From: Erinaceus europaeus | Taxonomy: Eukaryota > Chordata > Mammalia > Eulipotyphla > Erinaceidae | NCBI RefSeq assembly: GCF_950295315.1 | Contig: NC_080175.1 | Location: 62,600,487 to 62,664,486 of the forward strand | Reading direction: 5' to 3' | Length of the DNA stretch: 64,000 bases | In this document: piece after piece, positions 23,732-36,255 of the stretch | How positions within the stretch are numbered: the stretch's first letter is position 1 | Layout of the letters: the number at the start of each line of letters is the position of its first letter | Notes under the pieces: model-generated | Database searches by the model: none | What the model saw: only the letters and a program-made list of their open reading frames with translations | What the model was told of the DNA's origin: nothing | Position numbers and translations under genes: made by a program

Positions 23732-25080
23732 TTTTTCTTTTTCTTTTTTTATTTAAGAAATGATTAATTAACAAAACCATAGGGTAGGAGGGGTACATCT
23801 GCACACAATTCCCACCACCCAATCTCCATATCCCACCCCCTCCCCTGATAGCTTTCCCATTCTCCATCCATCTGGGAGTATGGAGCCAGTGTCATTTTGG
23901 GTTGCAGAAGGTAGAAGGTCTGGCTTCTGTAATTGTTTCCCCGCTGAATATGGGCATTGACTGGTCGGTCCATACTCCCAGTCTGCCTCTCTCTTTCCCT
24001 AGTAGGGTATGTCTCTGGGGAAGCTGAGCTCCAGGACACATTGGTGGGGTCTTCAATCCAGGGAAGCCTGGCCAGCATCCTGATGGCATCTGGAACCTGG
24101 TGACTGAAAAGAGAGTTAACATACGAAGCCAAACAAATTGTTGAGCAATCATGGATCCCAAGCTTGGAATAGTGGAGAGGAAGTGTTAGGGAGGTACTCA
24201 CTGCCAACTCTAGTGTACTTCTGCTTTCAGGTATATATTTTGCAGTAGTTTATGGATACGTGTGAACATAAGCTTTCTCTCACAGAAACTGGTGTATATC
24301 TAGGTTTTGGGACTTTGTTAAAAAGTGAACCACCTGAAATGAAATTAGAGTATACTATGAAAGGAAAGGTCTCACCCGAGTAATGAAGCTGAAGGGTTGT
24401 CATTCCACACGTGAAGTCTCTGGACACAGTCTGAAGTGAAGCATGTTGAGGTGGCAATCATTGCATTGGGTAGGTTGTGATTGGCGGATGCAATATTATT
24501 TGATATGGATTGGGAGAGGCATATGGGAAAGTGGGCCCTATCCAAGGGTTCCGGGACTGGGGAAAATAGGGGCTCTATAGTGGAGATGTGAAGTTCCTGC
24601 TGTCTTAAGGTTCAAAAAGACAATCGATAGTTAATGTTATCATCACAATATTTGGTAATTGGGTTAACTTTGAAAAGTCCTTTTGTTATGGTTTGCTGTA
24701 CAGTACCCAGTATCTTGTATATAGCTGTGCTATTGGATGCTTCTGATCTACTTGGTCTAGGCTTTTGAGAGAGTCCGCATATCAAATACACAGCCTATAT
24801 ATTAAAAAGATTCAGTTTGTGATTTGAAAAACTTTGAGACATACAATTGATTTTCCCCCTCTCATATTAATTAACTAGTGATTTATATGTCTACATTTTG
24901 CTAGGAGTGTACATAAACACCATTCCCACCACCAAAAGACTGTGACCCATCCCTCCCACCCACTCCCACCCCCCACTAGCCCAGGAAGCTGCATGTCTAC
25001 CATTCACCACAGGGTTTTTACTTTGGTGCCCTACTTACAATTTGGTCAGGTCCTGCTTTTAGTTTCGCTTTCAGATCTTC
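23732..25080 (-). other. 3' UTR of the full-length L1 (variant 2)
   Basis: About 1.35 kb between the ORF2 stop and the A-rich tail, matching 59397-60860 block by block. It carries GGGTACTCACTGC-type sequence after the shared ~425-bp 3' terminal module. Only CCCACCACCAAAAGACTG and similar low-complexity stretches are G/C rich. Confidence 0.75.
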
Positions 25081-28000
25081 TTAGTCACTTCTGTTGATGA
25101 GTGGGATCATCCCATACTCATCTTTATCTTTCTGACTTAGCTCACTTAACATAATTCCTTCTAGCTCTGTCCAAGATGGGTTAGAGAAGGGGGGTTCATT
25201 GTTCTTGATAGCTGCATAGTATTCCATTGTGTATATATACCACAGCTTTCGCAGCCACTCATCTGGTGTTGGGCACCCGGGTTGCTTCCAGGTTTTAGCT
25301 ATTATGAATTGTGCTGCTATGAACATAGGAGTACACACCTCTTTTTGGTTGGGTGTTATGGAGTCCTTGGGGTATAACCCCAGGAGAGGAATTACTGGAT
25401 CATATGGAAGGTCCATGTCTAGCCTTCTGAGAGTTTTCCAGACTGCTCTCCACAGAGGCTGTACCAATTTACAACCCACCAGCAATGCAAAAGGCTTCCT
25501 CTGTCCCCACAACCTCTCCAGCATTTGTTCCTGCTATCCTTTTTGATGTATGCCATTCTTACAGGAGTGAGGTGGTATCTTAGTGTTGTCTTAATTTGCA
25601 TTTCTCTGACAATCAGTGACCTAGAGCAGTTTTTCATATGTTTGTTAGCCTTTTGGATCTCCTCTGTAGTGAATGTTTTGTTCATATCCTCTGCCCATTT
25701 TTGGATGGGGTCATTTGCTTTTTTGGTGCTAAGTTTGCTGAGCTCTTTATATATTTTGGTGATTGGTTTCTTGTCTGATGTATGGCATGTGAAGATCTTC
25801 TCCCATTCTGTGAGGGGTCTCTTTGTTTCTGTGATAGTTTCTTTGGATGTACAGAAGCTTTTCAGTTTGATGTAGTACTATTGGTTTGATTCTGCTTTAA
25901 TCTTCCTTGCAATTGGGTTTCATTCATTAAAGAAGTCCTTGAGGTGTAGGTGGGAAACTGTTTTACCAATGTTTTCCTCTAAGTATTTGATTGTTTCTGG
26001 TCTGTCATCTCGGTCTTTGATCCATTTGGAGTTGATTTTTGTTTCTGGTGAGATAAAGTGGTTCAATTTCATTCTTCTGCATGTTACAACCCAGTTTTCC
26101 CAGCACCATTTATTGAAGAGAGCCTCCTTTTTCCATTTAATACTTTGGGCCCCCTTATCAAAGATTAGATGTCCATAGGTGTGGGGATTTATTTCTGGGC
26201 TTTCAATTCTGTTCCACTGGTCTGTGTGCCTATATATGTTCCAGTACCATGCTGTTTTGATGATGATTGCTTTATATTATAGTTTAAGGTCTGGGAGTGT
26301 GATGCCTCCATTTCTGTTTCTTTTCCTCAAGATGGTTTTGGCAATTCTAGGTGCTTTCAGTTCCAGATAAATGATTGTAGTGTTTGTTCTATTCTCTTAA
26401 AGAAGCTTGGTGGAACTTTGATGGGTATTGCATTAAATTTGTATATGGCTCTGGGGAGAATATTCATTTTGATGATATTTATTCTTCCAATCCATGAGCA
26501 TGGGATATCTTTCCACTTCTTGGTATCAGTTTCTATTTCCTTGAGTAGCGATTTATAATTTTCAGCATACAAGTCTTTCACTTCTTTGGTCCACTTTATT
26601 CCTAGGTATTTGATTGATTTTGCTGAAACAGTAAATGGGAGTGATTTCTGGATGTCTTCTTCTTCTTCAGATTTAGTGTTTGCATAAAGAAATGACACTG
26701 ATTTTTGTACATTGATTTTGTAGCCTGATACCTTGCTATATTGCCTAATAACTTCAAGTAATTTTCTGCTGGATTCTTTAGGTTTTTCTATGTATACTAT
26801 CATATCATCTGCAAATAGTGAGAGCTTGACTTCTTCCCTTCCAATCTGTATTCCTTTGATTTCTTTCTCTTGCCTGATTGCTATGGCAAGAACTTCCAAT
26901 ACTATGTTGAAGAGTAACGGTGACAGTGGACAACCCTATCTAGTACCTGATCTGAGGGGGAATGATTTCAGCTTCTGTCCATTGAGTATGATGTTGGCTG
27001 TAGGTTTGCTATATATAGACTCCACTATCTTGAGGAATTTCCCATCTATTCCCATTTTTTGTAGAGTTTTGAGCATGAATGGGTGTTGGATTTTGTCAAA
27101 GGCTTTCTCTGCATCTATTGAAATATCATGTGGTTTTTGGCTTTGCTTTTATTCATGTGGTGAATGACATTGATTGACTTATGGATGTTGAACCAGCCTT
27201 GCATTCCTGGGATGAATCCCACTTGATCATGATGAACAGTCTTTTTGATATGTTGCTGTATCCGGTTGGCCAAGATCTTGTTTAATATTTTGGCATCTAT
27301 GTTCATCAGAGATATTGGTGTGTAGTTTTCCTTTTTTGTTCTGTCCCTATCAGCTTTTGGTATCAGGGTGATGTTGGCTTCATAGAAGGTGGAAGGGAGT
27401 ATTCCTGTTTCTTCAATCTTATGGAAAAGCTTAAGAAGTATGGGTACTAACTGTTTCCTGAAAGCTTTGTAGAATTAGTTTGTGAAGCCATCTGGTCCAG
27501 GACTTTTGTTGTTGGAGAGATTCTTAATAACGGTTTCAATTTCTTTGTCTGTGATTTGTGCATTTAGATTTTGTAGTTCTTCTTGGTTCAGTTTTGGAAG
27601 GGCATATGCTTCTAGGAATTGTCCCATTTCTTCCTGATTCTCTAGCTTGGTGGCGAATAGTTCTTTATAGAAGTTTTTCAGGACTCTCTGGATTTCTGTG
27701 GTGTCAGTTGTGATATCTCCTCCATCATTTACAATTCTATTAATTTGAGTCTTCTCTCTTTTTTGTTTGGTTAGTTTTGCTAGGGGTTTGTCAATTTTGT
27801 TTAATCTTTCAAAGAACCAACATTTGGCTTCATTGATCTTTTGTATAGTTCTTTTGTTTTCTATGTTGTTTATTTCTGCTCGAACTTTAGTGATTTTTGT
27901 CCTTCTGGTAGCTTTAGGGTTCCTTTGCTCCTCTTCCTCTAAGTCCTTGAGGTGTTCAGTAAGGTCGTTCATTTGAGCTTCTTCTTGGTGTTTAATATGT

Positions 28001-28906
28001 GATTGTATGGCTATAAGTTTCCCTCTCAGTACTGCTTTACCTGTGTCCCAAATATTTTGATAGGTTGTGACTTAATTTTCATTTGTTTCCTGGGACATTT
28101 GAATTCCTGCTTGAGTGAGTCTCTGACCCAGTGGTTCTTAAGGAATATGTTGTTTAGTTTCCAAATTCTGTGACTTTTAATAATTTTCTGTTTGTTGTTA
28201 AATGTGAGTTTTACTCCGCTTGGTCTGAGAAGATACTTGGGATGATTTCAGTGCTCTTGAATTTATTGATGCTGTCTTTGTGGCTTAACATGTGGTCTAT
28301 CCTTGAGTATGTGTTATGTGGATTAGAAAAGAAGGTGTATTCCAGTTTTTTGAGGTGAAGGTCTCTGAAAATGTCAATAGGTCTTGTCTGTCTATCTCTT
28401 CATTCAATTCTCTTGTATCTTTATTGGTTCTCTGCTTTGTTGATCTGTCTAAGTTTGAGAGTGGGGTATTGAAGTCTCCCACTATTATTGTATTACTATT
28501 GATGTATTTTTGAAATTCTTTCAGTAGGTGCTTAATGTATTTAGATGGTCCCTCATTGGGTTCATAGATGTTAATAATTGTTAAGTCTTCTTGGCTGATT
28601 GATCCTCTAATTATTATGTAATGTCCTTGCCTATCTTTTATTATTTTATTTAATTTAAAAATCTATCGTGTCTGAGATGAGAATGGCTGTTCCTGCCCTT
28701 TTTTGTGGTCCATTAGCCTGTATGATAGTTTTCCATCCTTTCACTTTAAGTCTGTGTTTATCTTGTTGTGACAGATGGGATTCTTGCAAGCAGCATATGG
28801 TTGGGTTATGTTTTCTGATACATCCCCCCACCCTGTGCCTTTTGATGGGTGAGTTTAAGCCATTTATGTTTATTGATATTATGGATATAATGTGTTGTAG
28901 TGCCAT
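25081..28906 (-). pseudogene. L1 ORF2 (endonuclease/reverse transcriptase), broken
   Basis: The span from ATG (28906) to stop (25081) is 3826 nt, almost exactly the 1275-codon length usual for mammalian L1 ORF2, but it is not a multiple of 3. N-terminal APE-type endonuclease is visible at 28906-28297 (ININGLNSPIKRHR, LQESHL, GDFNTPLS). The reverse transcriptase follows, with SPGPDGF near 27490 and the catalytic FADDM near 26800. The C-terminal Cys-rich segment is at about 25480-25540, where a small deletion shifts the frame after LLHCWW. Several stops and frameshifts break the frame, so it is a dead copy with most motifs still legible. Confidence 0.9.
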
Positions 28907-28944
28907 TGTTCTAAAAAACAGTTTGCTCTGATATATTGCAAGTA

Positions 28945-29876
28945 TTATAGTGATGTTCTTGTTTGTAAGAGGTCTTTTAGAACCTCTTTCAGGGTTGGCT
29001 TCGTGTTGGTTGCCTCCTTCAACTGTTGTTTGTCTAAGAAGGTTTTGATCCCTCCATCTAGTTTGAATGAAAGTCTAGTAGGATATATTATCCTTGGTTG
29101 AAACCCTTTTTCAATCTGGGCTCGATAGATATCTTGCCATTCCCTTCTGACTTTTTAGAGTTTGAGTGGAGAAGTCTGCAGATAATCTTATGGGTATTCC
29201 CTTGTATGTGACTTTTTGTTTCTCTCTTGCAGCCTTTAGGATCCTTTCTTTATCCTTACTTCTTCTCATTATGACTATGATGTGTCTTGGTGTCTTCATG
29301 TCTGGGGTGATTCTGTTTGGTACGCTCTGGGCCTCTTGAATCTTGATGTCCTTTCTGTTATTCAGGTCTGGGAAGTTTTCTTCTATTATTTCCTCTAGAA
29401 TGTTTGTTTCCCTTTCCTCTCTTTCTTCCTCTGGCAGGCCAATTATGCCAATGCTGCTTCTTTTGAGATCATTCTATATGTCTCTGTTGTTGTTTTCAGT
29501 GTCTCTCAACCTCTTTTTAAGCTCTTTCACCTCTTTCTTTGTTTTCTCTAACTCATCCTCTCTGACTAATTCTGTTTTCTGCTTCTGTTAGTCTGCTTTC
29601 CCTTGCCTCAGCTTCTTTCTTCATTACAGCTATTTCAGCTATCAGTTCTCTAATTGCCTCAAGATAATCAGTATTTTCCTTGGTGGTCTCAACTGTTGTT
29701 TCCCTAATATTGCCATTCCTTTCCTCCAGTGTTGTTTTCATTTCTGTGATTAATAAGTTTATTATTGCTTGCATCCTTTTCTTATCTATGGTTACTTCTG
29801 GCTGATTTGTAGTTTTTTCTGGGCTCTTGTCTTCATTCATTGGAGTAGCAGTTTTATTTGTTTTTGATCTACCCAT
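28945..29876 (-). pseudogene. L1 ORF1 (RNA-binding protein), broken
   Basis: The ATG at 29876 opens MGRSKTNKTATPMNEDKSPE, then a Glu/Lys-rich coiled coil to about 29553, where the frame is lost. The C-terminal RNA-recognition and CTD part resumes at 29299-29111 (MKTPRHIIVIMRRSKDKERI; FSTQTLKSQKG) and in a shifted frame to a stop at 28945. The span of 932 nt, about 310 codons, is normal for ORF1p. ORF1p coats L1 RNA in the cytoplasmic ribonucleoprotein. Confidence 0.85.
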
Positions 29877-31480
29877 TTTTTTGATTTATGTGTTTTTTTT
29901 ATATATGCTCTGTTGTTCCTCATTTGTTGTGTCTTGAGTACAAGTAACACTGTACTAAATACCTTTATGACAATTGCACTCACCAACCTCAGGAATTATA
30001 GTAGCAACTGAAGCAAGTATTGAAGCAGTTTAATCATTACCAGTTAGCCAAACAATTTCTCCAGTCCGTGAAAAAATAGTAATCAAATCCCAGTGAATAA
30101 GAAAGAGAAAAGAAAGAAGGGATAGCAAGAATAGATAGTTATGCAAATCTACTATCTACTGTATATTCTAGGGGTAACAAGAGGGGAAAGGGAACTAGAG
30201 CAGAGATACACACATAGAGAGTCCACTCTGAGTCAGATTTCTTCCCCAAAATAATTCACAAATTCAGAAAGGCATAGAAGAAGGAAGCAGTGTATGACAA
30301 GATAAAAAAGGAAAAGAAAAAGAAAAAGAAAGAAGGGACAAGAGAGAGAAAAGGGAAAAGATAAGAAAAAGAGCTGTAATTAAAGAGCAGTGAAAGGAAA
30401 GGTTTTTTATTACTTTATTTTTAATTTAATTTAATTTATTTTTTTTGATAGCTAGGAGGGGGTGGGAGGGGAGAGTCTGTAGAGGAGGTAGGATTAAGGA
30501 GACAAGTTCCTCCCACAATAGCTAAGATGCCCACTACCCTAGCACTGAAATATATGCTAAGAGTTAATTCTGATCAACCTAAAGGGGTGGGAAGATATAT
30601 GCCTTTAAATAATATTAATAGTAAAATAGAGCAGGGTAAAATAAAATAAAAACACTGTCCCAAATTACCTCATACCTTTTGATCAGAGGCAGCTGATTGT
30701 TAAGAATGAGAAAAAAAAAAACCTCAGGACTAGACAAGGATAGATGAAACAGACAGTTATGCAAATCTACTATCCACTGTATATTCTAGGGGTGGCTAAA
30801 GGAAGAAGGGAAGTTGAGCAGAGACACTCTCAGTGAGAGTCTACACTGAGTCAGAATTCTTCCCCAAAATAATTCCCAAATGTGTATCAGTGAATTAAAA
30901 AACCACACTGTTTTGTGGTGTGCGGGCTGGGCGCTGTGGCTTTGGAAGCTGTAGGATTAAGGAAGAAAGGATGACAAGAATGAGAAAAAGAAAAAAAAAG
31001 AAAGAGAGAGAGAAAAAAATAAAAAGATAAGAAAAAGAACAGTCATAAAAGAGCAGTGAAAGGAAAGGTTTTTTTTTTTAATTTATTTATTTTTAATTAT
31101 TTAATTAGCTATGCGGGGTGAGGTGGGGGCTTGGCTACTTAGAAAGAAAAAAGGCCAGAGGTTTCAGAAGGGTATAGATTTAGAATGAATGATACTCCCT
31201 GGTGGGACAGGAATTTGGTAAAGAAAGAACTGGTTATGGGGGAGGGGGGCAAAGGGGAGGAGGTATGCTTAAAAATTAAAAGGAAAAAAAAAATTTTCCC
31301 CTTTTTTTCTACTCTAATTCTTAACCCAAATTAAGTTATAGTCACCTCCTTGGTGTCACCGCTAGGACCCCTTATTGGCTGGCCTACTAAAGGCAGAAAA
31401 TCCTACTGTTTCCAGGAGATGTGGTCAGAGCTCAAGCCACTAGCAGCTTCTCAGTCCGCCATCTTCCGGGAACCCCCCCC
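29877..31480 (-). promoter_or_regulatory. L1 5' UTR/promoter with two tandem monomers
   Basis: Two similar blocks lie in tandem, about 30120-30460 and 30740-31110. They are offset by 618 bp at their TATGCAAATCTACTAT segment and about 666 bp at their GAAAGGAAAGGTTTTTT segment. Each contains a perfect octamer ATGCAAAT (30141-30148, 30759-30766), a POU/Oct-factor site. The extreme 5' end has AAGATGGCGG (minus strand, within 31455-31465), a YY1-type element used for start-site positioning in human L1. No ORF is present. Confidence 0.75.
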
Positions 31481-31494
31481 AACTAGATTTTTTT

Positions 31495-32800
31495 GTGAGT
31501 TCTTGCATATGAATTTATTTCTTTGAAAGGAATTTTTATTAGGTTATTGGTGTGTTAACAAAATTTTAATATTTTGCCCCTCATATTGGGCATTCAATCT
31601 AAAACATTTCGTCCTGTATGTATACACTTATTTCAGAGTGCATATAGTGGTCAACATTTAGATGTTTTATTTTGTGCCACTCAAATCAATCAACACAGGT
31701 AATATCCTTCTTTTTTTCACAGCAATGTCCTTTACAAAGCAAATCAACCTTCTTTAACATCTCACTTTCCTGTAACAAAATCCAGTGCAGATATTAATCT
31801 GACCTCTGCCTGAACACAGTTTTATCTCCAGTTGTACTAATTAGTCGCATTCACGCTCCCTGTATGTTCAGAAAACTTTTATATCTTAAAACTCCTGGAA
31901 CCACTTTTCTTTAAAATAACAGTGTTTATAAAATCAACCATTGATTTATTCCCCTTCAGGACGATGCACTTGGACCCATGAAGGGTAGGCATTGACTAAT
32001 GCCTCCAGATGTCTGTGCTTTTCACTCACATATTGCCTTTACTTTGGCCAGAAAATGATTTTTTTTTCAGTCTTATTGACTCTAGCCTGCTTAGTGGCTT
32101 CTTTTAAATCTTGAACTTTAAAAGTTTTATTTATTCTGCTCTTATAGAGCTTTTTCAATATAGTTTATTGAAAATAATATTAAGAACTACTTTTATACAC
32201 ATTATATTTCCATAATTTGCAAAATTTAACTAACTCTAGACCATTCTTCATGAGTTAGACTGCAAGTCTTTTCTCTCTTATTTATTGAGAAAATATTAAT
32301 TTATAGAACTGCTGCTGGTCCCCAAAACTGTTTCAACTCATTCCTACCTCTCTGCCTTTTAGTTCTCTGTTATGCTGAAATGGATCACAGTTTACCACTA
32401 CTACTTCTATATTTTCTCTTGCTTTGTTTCTTAAGTCTCATCTATGAATCAGATTACTCTTTCTGGTTAACTTCACTCAGCATGATTCCCTCCAGTTCCA
32501 CCCCCCTCGTAGTAGTAGAGAATGTGTCATCATTTTTTTATAGCTGGCCAAAACATCATTGTGTATATATCACAACTTCCTTAACAACTCTTAAGTCCTT
32601 GGACTTTTTTTTTCCCCAAATCTTGATAATTATAGATAATATTATGATGAACATGGTTGCACAACTGTCTCTTCAAATAAACCTTTTTTGTGTGCCTATT
32701 CTTTGGATAAATACTTAGGTAAGAAATTGCAAAGTCATATTGTAAACTACTTAATTTTGAGCAATTACCACACTATTTTCCACAGGACAGGTCCTCTTTT
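31495..32800 (-). repeat. Ancient antisense L1 remnant
   Basis: 32366-32800 is recognisable as the reverse complement of an old L1 ORF2 end ('CTTAAGTCTCATCTATGAAT', then 'TTATAGATAATATTATGATG' and 'CACACTATTTTCCACAGGAC'). 31495-32365 is less certain. Confidence 0.55.
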
Positions 32801-32811
32801 TTAATTATTGT

Positions 32812-33228
32812 ATTTTTTATTTTTATATACTTTTAAAATTTTTGTTCATGAAAAGATAACACTGACAAAAACCACTGGATAAGAGTGCAACTCCACACAA
32901 TTCCGGCCATCAGAACTATGTATCCCATCCCATCCCCTGATAGCTTTCCTATTCTTTGTCCCTCTGGGAGTATGGACCCAGGGTCATTATGGGATGCAGA
33001 CGGTTGAAGGTCTGGCTTCTGTAATTGCTTCTCAGTTGAACATGGATATTGGCAAGTCCTTCTATACTCCCAGCCTGTCTCGCTCTTTCCCTAGTGGGCT
33101 AGAGCTCTGTGGCACCAGGGCTCCAGGACATGTTGGTGGTCTGCCCAGGGAAGTTCGTTTGGCATCATGGTATCATCTGGTGACTGAGAAGAGTTAACAT
33201 TTCAAGCCAAACAAATTGTTTACTAATC
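32812..33228 (-). mobile_element. L1 3' UTR fragment
   Basis: T-rich start, then ACACAATTCCGGCCATCAGA and the CTCTGGGAGTATGGACCCAG block shared with the other hedgehog-type L1 3' ends. Confidence 0.75.
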
Positions 33229-33231
33229 ATA

Positions 33232-33450
33232 TTTTTAACTCTTTATTGAGAAATTAATGATTTAAAGGTGATAGTAAAATATAGTAGTTTGTACATGTAT
33301 AACGTTTACCAGTTTTCCACATAACAGTTCAAGCCTCTGTCTTAATTGCTAGTAAGTCTCATCCTTACTGATTTGGACTTCATCTTGGGTCCATCATCAC
33401 ATTCCCCCCTGCATCAAAATATGCTGAGGCCCTATCCTAATATACTAAAT
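33232..33450 (-). mobile_element. L1 3' UTR fragment of the third type
   Basis: 'CTTTATTGAGAAATTAATGA' and 'AGTAGTTTGTACATGTATAA' match the 3' UTR of the L1 at 4405, not that of the neighbour at 32812. Confidence 0.7.
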
Positions 33451-34547
33451 AACTGTTTCTCCACACCCATTTTTTTTTAAAATCAGATTCTGTTTCTGAA
33501 AGAAACTATACACTTTCTTTCCTTGTTTGTTCTTTGTAGTCCTCTTATAATTTCCCTTATCTTGATAAATATTGGTTTTTTTCCCCTTACAATCAATGAA
33601 AAGACATCTTTTTAAGTTATTCTCTAATGCCAGAACTACCAACTAGAAAGATCTTTTAATTTTCCTCAATTCTCTTCCTAGAAATTTTACTTTATTTCTC
33701 ATTCTGTGTGTATAATTTTCAGAAATATTTACTCTCCTCTGATAACTGTATAAAAAATCTGGCATTTCCAGTGGGAGGATTAACCATCCATATAATAATG
33801 ATGATATGACTTGCTCTAGTCAGTGCCATGTAACCAAACATAATAGATTCTATGCCTGAAATTAGCATTCAAGGAAAATCACTTTTTTTTTGTATTTTTT
33901 TTCTGTTGCCCTAAAAACTAGCCTGACCTTAAAAGAGATTTTTTTTCTTTGCCTTGAGTACCGTGTTAAAGAATGTTGAAGAGAGTCACAGCTGATCTGC
34001 AGGTGCAGACTCATAACATAAATGAGATCTTCAAAAGTACAATTTTTAAACTCTGAAATTTTAGAGTCACTTGTTATTACAGAAAACCAGACGAAAGCAA
34101 TCAGTGGTTTTATACTACTTAAACAAGCAATTTAAACTGTCATACTTTTGAAATTGAAAAAAAATAACATTAGACATACTTCTAAAATTATTTCTGAGTG
34201 TAACTTGGACATTTTATAATTATATCCTTTAACATTTATAGTTTCTTATAAGCATTGATTTTATTATTAAAATTTTCAACTCCATTTACAATACTACTTT
34301 TTATTTGCATTCTTATTCACCTAGTATATGGAAAATGCAGGCTGGTATGCTTCAATTTGTATTATATCCAGAGTACAGTTATATACTATTTAATGAGGGG
34401 AATACATTTGTGGAATGTATCATCAGGCAGCTTGGTCATTGTACAAGTATCATAGAGTTTAATTACACAGCACAGCCTACTACATGCCTAAGATAAATAA
34501 TATGGCCCACTGGGACTACCATCAATCATGTGGTCTACTCTTGACTG

Positions 34548-34785
34548 AAAACATCATTAACAGGGCCAGATAGTGGTGCACCTGGTTAAGCACTCACATT
34601 ACATTGTACAAGGACCCAGGTTCAGCCTCTGATCCCCACCTACAGGGGAAAAACTTCAAGAGTGGGAAGCAGGGCTGCAGGTGTGTCTCTGTCTCTCTCC
34701 CTCCTATCTCCCCCACTCCTCTCAATTTCCCTTAGTCTCTATCCAATAATAAATAAAAAGAAATTTTAAAGAAAAACATCATTAA
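34548..34785 (+). repeat. Short SINE with 13-bp TSD
   Basis: SINE of the older subfamily (34561-34772) between identical AAAACATCATTAA repeats at 34548-34560 and 34773-34785. Confidence 0.88.
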
Positions 34786-34971
34786 GACACGCATGAGTAT
34801 ATGAATAGGCTTAAAAGAATATCATTTCCCTCAAGGTCCTTGTGATTTGATATAAATAAAATTTAAACTAATATACTATATACTATAGTTCTTTAATGAT
34901 TATGGAAAAGCTGCATTAGAAATCTTACTAATAAGTACATTTTATATATAGGCATAGGTTGCTTTATAATC

Positions 34972-35350
34972 AGAAATTGCCCCGGCCAGTGGGGCGTTAA
35001 CAGGGGCTAGGAACCCAAGAATCTGGAATGAAAGGAACAGGAGACACAAGAAATGACAGCAAGACAGGATTCTGATCAAGCTGCAAAATTTTATTGTGTT
35101 CACAGGCATTATAAGGCTTTGGGGAAGGGGGATTGCAAGAGGAGAAGGAGGAGGGGGAGCAATTATCAGGGTGGAATGTTCCTTGCAACATACAATGGCC
35201 GAAACCATGTTTGTTACCACAACTATGTGGTGTGTCACTTGATTTCTGATAAATGGCCTACCTGAGGGGAAATAGAAACTTGTCTCAAGGGCTTCCATTG
35301 TTTCAAAGCTTATCTTCTATCAAGCAGAGAAATGGCTCTTGACAAGAAAT
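34972..35350 (-). mobile_element. Solo LTR A with perfect 6-bp TSD
   Basis: A 367-bp LTR at 34978-35344 in antisense. On the + strand it begins TGCCCCGGCC and ends CTCTTGACA. AGAAAT precedes and follows it (34972-34977, 35345-35350). A reversed AATAAA lies near 35090. A 6-bp TSD is typical of class II (betaretrovirus-like) elements. No internal sequence remains, so it is a solo LTR from LTR-LTR recombination. Confidence 0.82.
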
Positions 35351-35487
35351 AATTAATACTACTCTTGAAATACTTGACTTTGTGACCAGTTAAGCAATGA
35401 AAGCTGTTATTTTGTAAAACAGAAATAGGTTATCTCAAGTATGGTACTAGAAATGAAGAAATACCCATCTCAGTAGAATTATACTTA

Positions 35488-35855
35488 ATTAACTGTTGTC
35501 GTGGTGGTCTGGTGTCGGGCTGCACCGCGGAGAAGAGAGCAGACGTCCAGAGCAAAGGGGTACACAAATCTTTATTATAGAATGGGGGGGTTTGGTTCAG
35601 ACCACGTGGAGCCAGCCGGCAATGGCTGTCCCCACTACCTGACCACAGGGGGAGAGCAGGGAGCGAGACCTCAGAGAGCGAGAGCTGAGAGCCAGCCCGG
35701 GGGGGGGGGGGTGAGGGGGCTTTTTATTGGGCGACAACCAGGGGTGACATGTAGGGCCAGGATTGGTTGAAGGGGGGCAATGCTAGGGTTTCGCGGGGCG
35801 TAGTAAAACCTGGGGGCGGAGACTGCATCAGAATAACTCCTCAGCAACAGTTAAC
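35488..35855 (-). mobile_element. Solo LTR B, same family as the 63-kb provirus
   Basis: A 356-bp antisense LTR at 35494-35849, TGTTGTCG...CAGCAACA on the + strand. Flanks ATTAAC and GTTAAC agree at 5 of 6 positions (aged TSD). Its reverse complement matches 62969-63376 throughout: GGAGTTATTCTGATGCAGTC, CCCTGGTTGTCGCCCAATAA, AATAAAGATTTGTGTACCCC and GGTGCAGCCCGACACCAGAC. It has one copy of the U3 block that is doubled there. Short ORFs across it are chance. Confidence 0.9.
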
Positions 35856-36066
35856 CATGTACAAAAACTCTGATTTGAATCCAGGCATCAGGAGCATGGA
35901 TGATATAGGAGGCTCCAATGATGATAGAATAGACACTATGTTCTCTACTCTCTCTCTCTCTGATATGAAAGCTAATAATAATAAAAAGCCATCCTTGGAG
36001 TAGTGTAATTGCTCATGAAAAAGGCCCTGACACCACAAAAACAAACAAACAAACAAATAAATAAAT

Positions 36067-36255
36067 ATGGGCTGGACATACCTGGTTAAACATTTATATT
36101 ACCATATGGAATAATCAGGGTTCAAGTCCCACCCCCCCTGCAGGGGGGACACTTCATGATCAATGAACCAAGTCTGCTGGTGTCTCTTTTTCTCTCTCCC
36201 CTCTTCCTCGCTCCTTCCTCTCAACTTTTCTATGTTATAACAAATAAAATAGAAA
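36067..36255 (+). repeat. Short SINE, divergent
   Basis: 'TGGGCTGGACATACCTGGTT' head and CCCTGCAGGGGGGACACTTC block, then a CT-rich middle. Confidence 0.6.

Larger units (their letters stand above)
23606..31494 (-). mobile_element. 5'-complete L1 with probable 3' transduction
   Basis: Autonomous LINE-1 in antisense to NCAM2. From its own 5' end it has: a G-run and AAGATGGCGG (YY1-type site) at about 31450-31480; a 1.6-kb 5' UTR; ORF1; a 38-nt gap; ORF2; a ~1.3-kb 3' UTR; and an A-rich tail at 23732-23757 (read as T on +). Beyond that tail lie about 100 bp of a SINE fragment and a second A-run. Only then comes the candidate TSD: AACTACATTTTTTT at 23606-23619 against AACTAGATTTTTTT at 31481-31494. 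In L1 orientation the TSD starts with seven A, as expected for the L1 endonuclease. Frameshifts and stops in both ORFs make this copy inactive. Confidence 0.88.

Noticed and set aside
32380..32718. 112-aa plus-strand ORF
   Set aside because: It lies on the reverse of an ancient L1 ORF2 end; no protein similarity that I recognise.
35501..36003. ORFs over solo LTR B and, similarly, 63111-63544
   Set aside because: G/C-rich LTR sequence has few stops; the ORFs have no retroviral motifs and fall in U3-R-U5.
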